Made by a program: the position numbers and the translations under genes | Origin: Hyphomonadaceae bacterium | Lineage (GTDB): Bacteria; Pseudomonadota; Alphaproteobacteria; Caulobacterales; Hyphomonadaceae | DNA: 64,000 nt | Assembly: GCA_024743315.1 (NCBI GenBank) | Contig: JANSWU010000003.1 | Coordinates: forward strand, 62,001 to 126,000 | Direction of reading: 5' to 3' | In this document: positions 28,833 to 36,892 of the stretch, piece after piece | Layout: each line of letters opens with the position of its first letter | How positions within the stretch are numbered: position 1 is the first letter of the stretch | Notes under the pieces: generated by a model | Databases searched by the model: none | What the model saw: the letters and a program-made list of their open reading frames with translations, nothing else | Told to the model about the DNA's origin: nothing

Positions 28833-29908
28833 GCCTCCCCCTCATCCTTGGAAGACTCCACTTCGCCAGCATCGACGCGTTTGGAAAACTCGGTCTCTGC
28901 CCCTTCGGCCAAAGTCTTGGCCTGAGCGATCCAGTCTTCGCGCTCAATACGCCCCGGGAAGGACATGAAGTCCTCGACCCAGTCGACATTGGCCGGGGTC
29001 CAGGCGGCGATTTGGCTGAACTTGAAGATTCCAAGCTCGTTCAAGGCCTTCTCATTCACCGGACCGATGCCCTTGATCCGCTTCAGGTCATCTTCTTCGC
29101 CATCGGCGACTTCGATGATTTCAGGCTTGTCCTCTGGCTTTGGCGTCGGCTTGGAGTCCTCGATTAGCGTGGTCTTGCCATTCTCGCGCTTGGTATTGGT
29201 CGGCGGCGTTTCTTTTGGCAGGGCAGCAGCATCCGGCGCGGGCTGATCCGGCGCCGCGCCCGGCAGGTTCGGCAGAGACGCAATCGCATTGCGTGAGCCA
29301 TCGAACAAGTCCGCCTCTAGAAGGCTGGTCGCCCCACCCTCTGGCGCGGAATTCAAGCGATCGACAAACGGACCCGGCTTCACGTCCGCACCGTTCTGCA
29401 ATTTGCTCAGGACCTCTTCGAATGTCTCTGGAGTGAGATCTTCGTAATAATAGTCATTGATCTGAACCATTGGCGCGTTCACGCAGGCGCCGAGGCATTC
29501 AACTTCTTCCCAGCTCAGACGGCCATCATCAGTGACATGCATCGGCTTGCCGATTTTTTTGGCGCAGACCTCTTTCAGGTCATTTGCCCCGCGCAGCATG
29601 CAAGGCGTGGTGCCACAGAGCTGGATATGATGTTTGCCGACCGGCTGAAGTCGAAACATCGTATAGAAAGTCGCGACTTCGTAGACGCGAATATACGGCA
29701 TTTCGAGCCGATCCGCGACTTCCCGCATAGCCGGCTCAGACAACCAGCCTGCATTATCCTTTTGCGCCAGCCATAGCAGCGGAATCACCGCCGAACGCTT
29801 TTTGTCCTCAGGATATTTGCCCAGCCAGAACGCGATGGTCGGCTCGGTTTCCGGCTTGAACGCGAAACTGTCGCCGCCGGCCTCTAAATCAAATCGTCTC
29901 AGCGCCAT
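28829..29908 (-). CDS. nuoE: NADH-quinone oxidoreductase subunit E with C-terminal helix-hairpin-helix extension
   Basis: A 359-residue protein, well above the 160-240 usual for the 24-kDa subunit. Residues 1-180 form the thioredoxin-like N1a domain with ligands in CGTTPCMLRG and CLGACVNAPMVQ. A long low-complexity Pro/Ala/Lys/Glu linker follows (about 190-275). The end (276-359) carries LKRIKGIGPVNEKALNELGI, a helix-hairpin-helix pattern, then FSQIAAWTPANVDWVEDFM. Similar extensions occur in other alphaproteobacterial NuoE proteins. The ATG shares a base with the stop of the VOC gene upstream. Confidence 0.95.
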   Translation of the reverse strand: MALRRFDLEAGGDSFAFKPETEPTIAFWLGKYPEDKKRSAVIPLLWLAQKDNAGWLSEPAMREVADRLEMPYIRVYEVATFYTMFRLQPVGKHHIQLCGTTPCMLRGANDLKEVCAKKIGKPMHVTDDGRLSWEEVECLGACVNAPMVQINDYYYEDLTPETFEEVLSKLQNGADVKPGPFVDRLNSAPEGGATSLLEADLFDGSRNAIASLPNLPGAAPDQPAPDAAALPKETPPTNTKRENGKTTLIEDSKPTPKPEDKPEIIEVADGEEDDLKRIKGIGPVNEKALNELGIFKFSQIAAWTPANVDWVEDFMSFPGRIEREDWIAQAKTLAEGAETEFSKRVDAGEVESSKDEGEA

Positions 29909-30357
29909 TACGCTGTCTCCCCGGTCGGCAGGACCACACGGCCGGCCTCATCAAATTTCCAGAATGGGTTGAATGCGACTTCCCAGGCATTGCCTTCAGG
30001 ATCCGCGAAATAACCAGAATATCCGCCCCAGAACGCCTTGTGCGGCGGGGTCGTGACTTCAACGCTTGCCGCTTTGAGGCGATCAAATATGCCATCGACC
30101 TCTTCGATCGAGCGCGCATTGTAAGCCAACGCCACATTGCGAAAGCCGTCCGCCGGGCGCGGCGCCTGGCCAGCATCTTCCGCCAGCTTGTCAGCCTCCC
30201 AAAGCCCAAGCACAAAGCCGCCCATATCGAACATGGTCATACCTTCTGGGCCGACATTCTTGAAGCCGATCACGTCTTCATAGAAATTCGTCATCGCCGC
30301 GCGGTCTTTGACGCCCAGCGTGATGATGGAAAGGCGATGTTCTGGGAAAACCGTCAT
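29908..30357 (-). CDS. VOC (glyoxalase/dioxygenase fold) family protein inside nuo
   Basis: A 149-residue single-domain VOC protein: RLSIITLGVKDRAAMTNFYEDVIGF, a middle RNVALAYNARSIEEVDGIFDRL, and the closing YFADPEGNAWEVAFNPFW. The usual metal His/Glu ligands are only partly evident, so enzyme activity cannot be assigned. It is coupled to both neighbours (ATGA with the upstream membrane gene, TAATG with nuoE). The substrate and link to complex I are unknown. Confidence 0.85.
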   Translation of the reverse strand: MTVFPEHRLSIITLGVKDRAAMTNFYEDVIGFKNVGPEGMTMFDMGGFVLGLWEADKLAEDAGQAPRPADGFRNVALAYNARSIEEVDGIFDRLKAASVEVTTPPHKAFWGGYSGYFADPEGNAWEVAFNPFWKFDEAGRVVLPTGETA

Positions 30358-30716
30358 GCAACTTGCCCTTCCAACGCGATAAAAGCGACGATTAAGGCGC
30401 CGATACCCGCCAGGATATGCGGGAGGACGGCGGTCTTGGCGCGGGCATACGTGGCCGCATCAAAGAAGGCGACGCCGGCCAGCCCTAGAAACACATAGGC
30501 CAGTTGTTGCAGGGTCCCGGTCAGGGCGACGCCAACCGCGACCAAAACCATAAAGAAATAACGCCCAGCCATGATTGTCGGCAATTGATCTGCACGGTGC
30601 TTGGTTATCGCCAAACCACGCGAGGGCGAGAGCGCAAACACGATCCCGAGCACAGCCAGGAACCCGCCTGTGACATAAGCCAAAAAGGTGGCTGAGGAGG
30701 CTGGGATGGGCAGCAC
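30354..30716 (-). CDS. Four-helix membrane protein between nuoD and the VOC gene
   Basis: A 120-residue integral membrane protein with four predicted helices (about 10-32, 48-66, 70-86, 95-114). A conserved-looking loop SRGLAITKHRADQLPTIMAGRYFF joins the first two. Its start shares a base with the nuoD stop and its stop overlaps the VOC start, so it is part of the nuo transcript. I do not recognise the family; resemblance to small DUF4345-like membrane proteins is only by topology. Confidence 0.75.
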   Translation of the reverse strand: MLPIPASSATFLAYVTGGFLAVLGIVFALSPSRGLAITKHRADQLPTIMAGRYFFMVLVAVGVALTGTLQQLAYVFLGLAGVAFFDAATYARAKTAVLPHILAGIGALIVAFIALEGQVA

Positions 30717-31921
30717 TAGCGGTCGACCTCACCAAACACGATATCGAGCGAGCCGAGGATCGCGGACGTGTCGGCCAGTTGGTGGCCCTTGCACATATGA
30801 TCCATGGCCTGCAGATGCGCAAAGCTCGGTGCGCGCAATTTCACGCGATAGGGACGGTTCGAACCGTCAGACACGAGATAGACGCCAAATTCTCCGGCGG
30901 GCGCTTCGACGGCGGCATATACCTCGCCTTCTGGCACGTGAAAGCCTTCCGTGTAGAGTTTGAAATGATGAATCAGCGCTTCCATGCTGGTTTTCATCTC
31001 AGCCCGGCGCGGTGGCGAGACTTTGGTGCCTTTCGCCAGAACGGGGCCCTTTGGCATATTCTCGATGCACCATTTCATGATGTCGCAAGAGACCAGCATC
31101 TCTTCCATGCGGACAACATAGCGATCGTAATTGTCGCCATTCTTGCCGATTACAACCGGAAAGACCGAAGACGGAATTTCGGAATAGACTTCATAGGGCT
31201 GCGACCGGCGCAAGTCCCAGGCGAGACCGGAGCCACGAACCATAGGGCCGGAGAAGCCGAATTGCATAATCGTCTTTTCGTCGACGACGCCAATATCGAC
31301 ATTGCGCTGCTTGAAGATGCGGTTCTCGGTGATCAGGCTTTCCAGGCGGTGCATGATGGCCGGGAATTCCTCGCACCAGGTCATGATGTCATCGATCAGA
31401 TCCTGCGGCAGGTCTTGGTGAACCCCGCCCGGGCGGAAATAGGCCGCATGGAGCCGGGCACCACAGGCCCGCTCATAAAAGCCCATCAGCTTTTCGCGCT
31501 CTTCAAACGCCCAAGTGATCGGGGTCAGCGCGCCGACATCGAGAATGAATGTGCCAATGTTCAGCAGGTGCTCGAGAATCCGGCCCATCTCGCAATAGAG
31601 CACACGAATGAAGCTGCCGCGGCGCGGGACTTCGAGGCCCAAGAGCTTTTCAATGGCCAGACACCAGGCATGCTCCTGGTTCATCGGCGCCGAATAATGG
31701 AGCCGGTCGAAATATGGCAGGCCCTGCAAATAGGTCTTGTATTCCAGCAGCTTTTCCGTGCCACGATGCAACAGCCCGATATGACAATCGATCCGGTCGA
31801 CCAGCTCGCCATCCAAATCCATGACCATGCGCAGCACGCCGTGCGCAGCCGGATGCTGAGGCCCGAAATTCAGCGTAAACGTGCGATCTTCGCCCGGAAC
31901 AGCTTTGATATCATCGGCCAT
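30716..31921 (-). CDS. nuoD: NADH-quinone oxidoreductase subunit D
   Basis: A 401-residue 49-kDa-type subunit lining the quinone site, related to the large subunit of NiFe hydrogenase. The quinone-facing [16 protein letters not shown] lies at the N-terminus, [14 protein letters not shown] follows, and the C-terminal DIVFGEVDR is the standard end. The start shares a base with the nuoC stop. Confidence 0.97.
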   Translation of the reverse strand: MADDIKAVPGEDRTFTLNFGPQHPAAHGVLRMVMDLDGELVDRIDCHIGLLHRGTEKLLEYKTYLQGLPYFDRLHYSAPMNQEHAWCLAIEKLLGLEVPRRGSFIRVLYCEMGRILEHLLNIGTFILDVGALTPITWAFEEREKLMGFYERACGARLHAAYFRPGGVHQDLPQDLIDDIMTWCEEFPAIMHRLESLITENRIFKQRNVDIGVVDEKTIMQFGFSGPMVRGSGLAWDLRRSQPYEVYSEIPSSVFPVVIGKNGDNYDRYVVRMEEMLVSCDIMKWCIENMPKGPVLAKGTKVSPPRRAEMKTSMEALIHHFKLYTEGFHVPEGEVYAAVEAPAGEFGVYLVSDGSNRPYRVKLRAPSFAHLQAMDHMCKGHQLADTSAILGSLDIVFGEVDR

Positions 31922-32547
31922 TATGCGCCCTCCTCTTCGGTGGTCGCTTTTTCATCGCCCGGGATTTGGGAGGTCATCCCTTCCCAGGGCGAAAGGAAGT
32001 CGAAGTTTCGATATTCTTGGGTCAGCTCAACCGGCTCATGCACGATGCGTTTTTCCAGATCATCATAGCGCACCTCGGTAAAGCCCGTCAGCGGGAAGTC
32101 CTTGCGCAAGGGATGCCCCTCAAACCCGTAATCGGTCAGGATCCGGCGCATGTCCGGGTGCCCGGAGAAGACAATGCCATACATGTCGAAGGCTTCGCGC
32201 TCGAACCAGTCCGCGCCGCGATGCAGATCGACAATGCTCGGCACGGGCGTGTCTTCATCGGTCGATATCTTGACCCGGATACGCTGGTTCAGGCGCATGG
32301 ACAGCAAGTGATAGACGACCTCAAATCGCTGGCTACGCTCGGGATAGTCGACCCCGCAAAGATCGATCATCATCTCGAACATGCACATCTGATTGCGCTT
32401 CAGGAAGTCCATCAGCGGCACGATCTGATCGCGCTCAGCATAGACATTGAGTTCGCCGACACGGACTTCAAATTTACGCACCGCGTCCGGCATCTGGCTC
32501 GCAATATGCTCGCCGAGTTCGGTCAGCGCTTCGGTTTCAACAACCAT
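31921..32547 (-). CDS. nuoC: NADH-quinone oxidoreductase subunit C
   Basis: A 208-residue 30-kDa-type subunit, separate from NuoD as in most alphaproteobacteria. The signature ERLAWDMFGI-type motif appears as [38 protein letters not shown]. It lies 12 bp after nuoB. Confidence 0.97.
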   Translation of the reverse strand: MVVETEALTELGEHIASQMPDAVRKFEVRVGELNVYAERDQIVPLMDFLKRNQMCMFEMMIDLCGVDYPERSQRFEVVYHLLSMRLNQRIRVKISTDEDTPVPSIVDLHRGADWFEREAFDMYGIVFSGHPDMRRILTDYGFEGHPLRKDFPLTGFTEVRYDDLEKRIVHEPVELTQEYRNFDFLSPWEGMTSQIPGDEKATTEEEGA

Positions 32548-32559
32548 GGTCAGAGCCTT

Positions 32560-33129
32560 CTAGCGGTCGATCGAGCCTTCGCGGCGGATCTTTTTCTGAA
32601 GTTGCAACAGGCCATAGACCAACGCTTCTGCGGTTGGAGGACAGCCTGGAATGTAGATATCGACCGGGACGATCCGGTCACAGCCACGCACGACGCTATA
32701 GCTATAATGATAATAGCCGCCGCCATTGGCGCACGAGCCCATCGAAATCACGTAGCGCGGCTCCGGCATCTGGTCGTAAACCTTGCGAAGCGCTGGCGCC
32801 ATTTTGTTGGTCAGTGTGCCGGCGACAATCATTACATCCGATTGGCGCGGCGAGCCGCGCGGCGCCATGCCGAAGCGCTCAAGATCATATCGCGGATTGC
32901 CCGCTTGCATCATCTCAATCGCGCAGCAGGCCAGCCCGAACGTCATCCACATCAGCGAGCCGGTTCGCGCCCATGTGATGAGATCGTCGGCTTTCGCAGT
33001 GAAGAAGCCCTTATCGGCAAGCTCATCCGATAAGCCCGCGTAGAATGGATCATCCGGGCGAACATCAAAGCCACCCTCAACGCCAGCCCGACCGCTGCTC
33101 AATGCATAAGGTTTGAATTCCCCTGACAT
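32560..33129 (-). CDS. nuoB: NADH-quinone oxidoreductase subunit B
   Basis: A 189-residue PSST subunit carrying cluster N2. The ligand residues are visible in [25 protein letters not shown] and [13 protein letters not shown]. The ATG at 33129 follows GGAG by about 10 nt; a 20-codon extension upstream overlaps nuoA and is rejected. Confidence 0.97.
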   Translation of the reverse strand: MSGEFKPYALSSGRAGVEGGFDVRPDDPFYAGLSDELADKGFFTAKADDLITWARTGSLMWMTFGLACCAIEMMQAGNPRYDLERFGMAPRGSPRQSDVMIVAGTLTNKMAPALRKVYDQMPEPRYVISMGSCANGGGYYHYSYSVVRGCDRIVPVDIYIPGCPPTAEALVYGLLQLQKKIRREGSIDR

Positions 33130-33142
33130 AGGTCGTGATCTC

Positions 33143-33517
33143 CTAATGCCACTCAAGCGCGCCACGGCGCCACTCATAGATGAAGCCAATGGTCAGAACG
33201 CCGAGGAAAATCACCATCGACCAAAACCCGAAGACACCAATCGTTCCCAGGCTCACCGCCCAGGGGAACAGGAAGGCGACTTCCAAGTCGAAAATGATGA
33301 ACAGGATGGCGACCAGATAAAATCGTACATCAAACTTCATCCGCGCATCGTCAAAGGCATTAAACCCGCACTCATAGGCCGAGTTTTTCTCCGGATCCGG
33401 ATTGCTCGGCGCAAGGATCGCGTTGCCGACAATGAATAGAAGCGACATGGCTAAGCCGATCCCCAAAAACAGGATGACTGGCATGTAATCGAGCGCGAGG
33501 CGTTCTACTTCAGACAT
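33143..33517 (-). CDS. nuoA: NADH-quinone oxidoreductase subunit A, first gene of nuo operon
   Basis: A 124-residue three-helix ND3-type subunit. The conserved loop [39 protein letters not shown] is intact, including the switch-loop Cys. The ATG at 33517 has GGGAGGG upstream; a GTG three codons earlier sits too close to that site. Promoters for the whole nuo operon should lie in the 265-bp divergent gap to the halogenase at 33783. Confidence 0.96.
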   Translation of the reverse strand: MSEVERLALDYMPVILFLGIGLAMSLLFIVGNAILAPSNPDPEKNSAYECGFNAFDDARMKFDVRFYLVAILFIIFDLEVAFLFPWAVSLGTIGVFGFWSMVIFLGVLTIGFIYEWRRGALEWH

Positions 33518-33687
33518 AGCGCGCACCCTCCCAGATTAGCGTGGCGAACTGATATTTGCGCCCGGATAAGACGCTTTCCGTTGCAGCGCAATATTCGGAC
33601 TTCGGTTTATCCTACCCTTTTTCAGTGTTAATGCTTCCCCTTCTCTGTGCGGCGAGGCGTCACGGCTCTGAGAACGATTTGCAACTG

Positions 33688-33700
33688 AGTGCTAAGCACT
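33688..33700. promoter_or_regulatory. Palindrome in the nuoA/halogenase divergent region
   Basis: AGTGCTAAGCACT has perfect 6-bp arms around a central A. It is 82 bp upstream of the halogenase start and 171 bp upstream of nuoA. A half-site TTGCAA lies just to its left (33679-33684). It looks like a repressor or activator site but I cannot name the regulator. Confidence 0.3.
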
Positions 33701-33782
33701 TGTTTTAGCTGCACAGTCCATGTCTTGATGCTCGCCGGAATGTCTGTTTTTTGGGAATGACAGTTAGACTGGGCAAGACCTG

Positions 33783-35297
33783 ATGAGCGACCCGAATTCA
33801 GCCATTGAAAAAATTGTGATTGTCGGCGGCGGCTCGGCCGGATGGATGACCGCCGCCGCGCTTGTGAACGACCTTGGCGACAGCTGTGAAATCACGCTGA
33901 TCGAGTCTGAAGCCATCGGCACGGTGGGGGTCGGCGAGGCAACCATCCCTCCTATCCGTTATTTCAATCAACGCCTGGGCATTGATGAAGCAACTTTTGT
34001 CCGAGAGACGAACGGTTCTTTCAAGCTTGGCATTGAGTTCATCAACTGGTCACGAAAAGGGCACGCCTATTTCCACCCATTTGGACACTATGGCGCTGAA
34101 TTCGACAGTGTCCCGTTCTATCAATATTGGATGCGCGAGCATTTGAACGGGGATCCCACACCAATTGATGAATATTCGATGGGATGGGTCGCCTCCAAAG
34201 CCGGAAAATTTGTCCACCCATCTCGTGATCCGCGAAACGTCCAATCGCGCTTTGATTATGCTTATCATTTCGATGCGACGCTCTACGCTGGCTATTTGCG
34301 CAAATATGCCGAAACGCGCAGGGTCAAGCGCGTTGAGGGCCGCGTCACAGATGCCTCAATCGATGCAGAGACTGGATTTCTTTCAACCGTCACTTTGGAG
34401 GATGGCCGCACTTTTGCAGCAGACCTGTTCATTGATTGCTCTGGCTTCTTCGGATTGTTGATCGAGCAGACGCTGCAGACTGGTTATGAGGATTGGTCAC
34501 ACTGGCTGCCCTGCAATCGCGCCGTCGCTGTGCCATGCGAAAAGACGTCCGAGATTTTGCCATACACCAAATCGACCGCTAAAGATGCTGGTTGGCAGTG
34601 GCGGATCCCGCTGCAACACCGCACTGGCAATGGCTATGTCTATTGCAGCGAGTATCTCGACGAGGAAGCGGCTGAGGCCGAACTCTTAAGCTCACTCGAC
34701 GGTGCGCCAACGGCAGACCCGAAACATTTGCGCTTCGTCACAGGTCGACGGAACAAATTCTGGAACAAAAATTGTGTGGCCATCGGGCTGTCAGCGGGGT
34801 TCATGGAACCCCTGGAATCGACTAGTCTGCACCTCATCCAGTATGGCATCATGCGCTTGCTCGCCCTGTTTCCGGACCGCAATATGTCGCCGCTTTTGGC
34901 CGACGAATACAATGCCCTGACAATTGCAGAATATGAGCGCATTCGCGACTTTCTGATCTTGCACTATACGGCCACCCAGCGGGAGGACACCGCGTTCTGG
35001 CGCTATTGCAAAAACATGCCGATTCCTGAGCGCTTGGCGTACAAGATCGAGCACTTCAAAACGCATGGCATGGTGATTTCAGACGAGCGGGAACTGTTTC
35101 ACAATCCGAGCTGGATCGCCGTCTATCTCGGCCAGGATATTTTTCCACAACGCGCGCCTGCGATGGCGCGGCACCGCAGTCACACCCCGGTTCAGGAACG
35201 GATGCAGCAGATCCGGTCCGCCATGTCAGAAGCCGTCGCCGCCATGCCATCGCACGAGGCGTTCATCGATCGCTATTGCAAATCGGCTTTGCAGTGA
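33783..35297 (+). CDS. PF04820 flavin-dependent halogenase, intact active site (copy 4)
   Basis: A 504-residue halogenase. GGGSAGW at 15-21, catalytic K81 in SFKLGIEFINW, GWQWRIP at 270-276 and E345-S346 in MEPLESTS are all present. It is a single plus-strand gene divergent from nuoA and convergent with the halogenase at 35273, with which it overlaps by 25 bp at the 3' ends. The ribosome site is weak. It is closest by eye to copy 3 (8624-10156), sharing HWLPCNRAVAVPCE and most of the C-terminal half, so it may stem from duplication of that gene. Confidence 0.9.
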   Translation: MSDPNSAIEKIVIVGGGSAGWMTAAALVNDLGDSCEITLIESEAIGTVGVGEATIPPIRYFNQRLGIDEATFVRETNGSFKLGIEFINWSRKGHAYFHPFGHYGAEFDSVPFYQYWMREHLNGDPTPIDEYSMGWVASKAGKFVHPSRDPRNVQSRFDYAYHFDATLYAGYLRKYAETRRVKRVEGRVTDASIDAETGFLSTVTLEDGRTFAADLFIDCSGFFGLLIEQTLQTGYEDWSHWLPCNRAVAVPCEKTSEILPYTKSTAKDAGWQWRIPLQHRTGNGYVYCSEYLDEEAAEAELLSSLDGAPTADPKHLRFVTGRRNKFWNKNCVAIGLSAGFMEPLESTSLHLIQYGIMRLLALFPDRNMSPLLADEYNALTIAEYERIRDFLILHYTATQREDTAFWRYCKNMPIPERLAYKIEHFKTHGMVISDERELFHNPSWIAVYLGQDIFPQRAPAMARHRSHTPVQERMQQIRSAMSEAVAAMPSHEAFIDRYCKSALQ

Positions 35298-36781
35298 GCA
35301 TTGATGAAATCCTGATGTGTCGGCAGATCCTTGGTTGCGCGTTGGATCAGTCTTTGAACATCATTTAGAAAACCGGATAGCTGCTCGGAACTTAGCCGAT
35401 TGGCCATTGCGTGGAAGTTTTTCGGCATCAGCCCCTGCCCGACCATGACCTGAACCCAGCTCGATTCCCGGAACAGATCATCCGCGTCCTTATAGAGCAG
35501 GCCATTGCCTTCAAACAACGCCATTTTCTCGGTCAGCGATTCCGGCACGTCCATGTGTTTGCAATACCGCCAGAATTCTGAATCTTCACGATCCGTCCGG
35601 TGGTAATGCAGGATCAGGAAATCCCGGATCAGCTCATACTCGTGCCCGACCTGGCGATTATATTCGATCTCATTCGAGGCATCGAACGCCTTGTCCGGAA
35701 ACAGCTCGATCAGTTTCGACACATTCGATTGAATCAAATGAATCGAGGTCGATTCCAATGGCTCAAGAAATCCACTCGCCAGCCCTAAAGAGACACAATT
35801 CTTATGCCAGAATTTGTCGCGTCGCCCGGTGGTAAACCGTAAGCGTTTCGGGTCGGAAATCGGCGCGCCATCAAGATTAGCGAGCAGCGTTTCTGTCACG
35901 GCTTCTTCAGTCGTGAACTCCTCGCAAAAAACATGACCATTGCCGGTCCGGTGTTGCAATGGGATCCGCCACTGCCATCCCGCATCATGCGCCGTGGCCT
36001 TGGTATAAGGCAGTAAAGGCGCTGTGCTCTCACACCCAACCGCCACCGCCCCATTACAGGGCAACCATTTCGACCAGTCCTGATAGCCGACGCCAAGTGC
36101 GTCACCGATCAGCAATCCACGAAATCCTGAGCAATCGACAAACAGGTCACCGCTAATGGTTTCGCCGCGGTCGAGCGTGACTGAGTCGATGAACCCTGTT
36201 TCAGCCGCGAGCGCGACATCGACAATCTTGCCCTCGACCCGGGTGACGCCGCTCGCCTCGGCGAGTTTGCGCAAATAGCGCGCATACAGTCCCGCGTCGA
36301 AGTGAAAGGCATAAGCCAGGCCCGTCATGGACGTGTTGCCGACCCGATCCAGGCGCCCGAATTTATGATTGTAGGCAGCCTTATGGTGTAAGGAATAATC
36401 CCAGAGACCGTTCGGGTTTCCTTCGGCGCGGCTACGCAGCCAATATTGGTGGAAATGCAAGCTCGCCAGATTAATCCCGGCATCGCCGAAAGTGTGCAAA
36501 TATGACTCACCGAGATGGCCCCAATTATTGAATTCGATGCCGAGCTTGAACGTGCCATTTGTCTCGCGAACGAATTCGTTTTCGTCGAGCCCGAGCACGG
36601 CATTGAGCCGGCGAATCTGTGGAATGGTTGCTTCACCAACGCCAACTGTGCCAATCGCGTCCGATTCGATCAGGGTGATCTTGACGCCTGCACCGAGCAT
36701 TTTCGACATCGCAGCAGCCGCGATCCAGCCTGCTGTTCCGCCACCGACAATCACTATGTTTTCAATGTGTTGGCTTTCCAT
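35273..36781 (-). CDS. PF04820 flavin-dependent halogenase, intact active site (copy 5)
   Basis: A 502-residue halogenase with GGGTAGW at 12-18, catalytic K79 in TFKLGIEFNNW, GWQWRIP at 268-274 and E343-S344 in LEPLESTS. It follows the MalA-like TBDR (stop at 36893) on the same strand, separated by 111 bp containing a hairpin, so its expression may be lower than that of the receptor. Its 3' end overlaps the opposing halogenase; both end in the pattern CK..LQ-stop. Confidence 0.9.
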   Translation of the reverse strand: MESQHIENIVIVGGGTAGWIAAAAMSKMLGAGVKITLIESDAIGTVGVGEATIPQIRRLNAVLGLDENEFVRETNGTFKLGIEFNNWGHLGESYLHTFGDAGINLASLHFHQYWLRSRAEGNPNGLWDYSLHHKAAYNHKFGRLDRVGNTSMTGLAYAFHFDAGLYARYLRKLAEASGVTRVEGKIVDVALAAETGFIDSVTLDRGETISGDLFVDCSGFRGLLIGDALGVGYQDWSKWLPCNGAVAVGCESTAPLLPYTKATAHDAGWQWRIPLQHRTGNGHVFCEEFTTEEAVTETLLANLDGAPISDPKRLRFTTGRRDKFWHKNCVSLGLASGFLEPLESTSIHLIQSNVSKLIELFPDKAFDASNEIEYNRQVGHEYELIRDFLILHYHRTDREDSEFWRYCKHMDVPESLTEKMALFEGNGLLYKDADDLFRESSWVQVMVGQGLMPKNFHAMANRLSSEQLSGFLNDVQRLIQRATKDLPTHQDFINAHCKADLQ

Positions 36782-36830
36782 TCCTTCGTCCTAGCCCGGA
36801 AGTTCATTGTCGCCTAGCGTCCACAACCTG

Positions 36831-36864
36831 GAATAAGAAAAGGCCTGCACCAAGGCAGGCCTTT
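36831..36864 (-). terminator. Hairpin between TBDR and halogenase copy 5
   Basis: A perfect 10-bp stem AAAGGCCTGC / GCAGGCCTTT with a 6-nt loop lies just downstream of the TBDR stop on the minus strand. The following minus-strand bases are T-rich but not a pure T run, so it is probably a partial terminator or attenuator rather than a full stop. Confidence 0.7.
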
Positions 36865-36892
36865 CCCCATTTTTCTAACTCTCACTCAAGAC

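Noticed and set aside
30779-33033. Long plus-strand frames of 429 and 355 codons
   Set aside because: They mirror nuoD, nuoC and nuoB, which carry all expected complex I motifs; a GC-rich antisense shadow explains the length.
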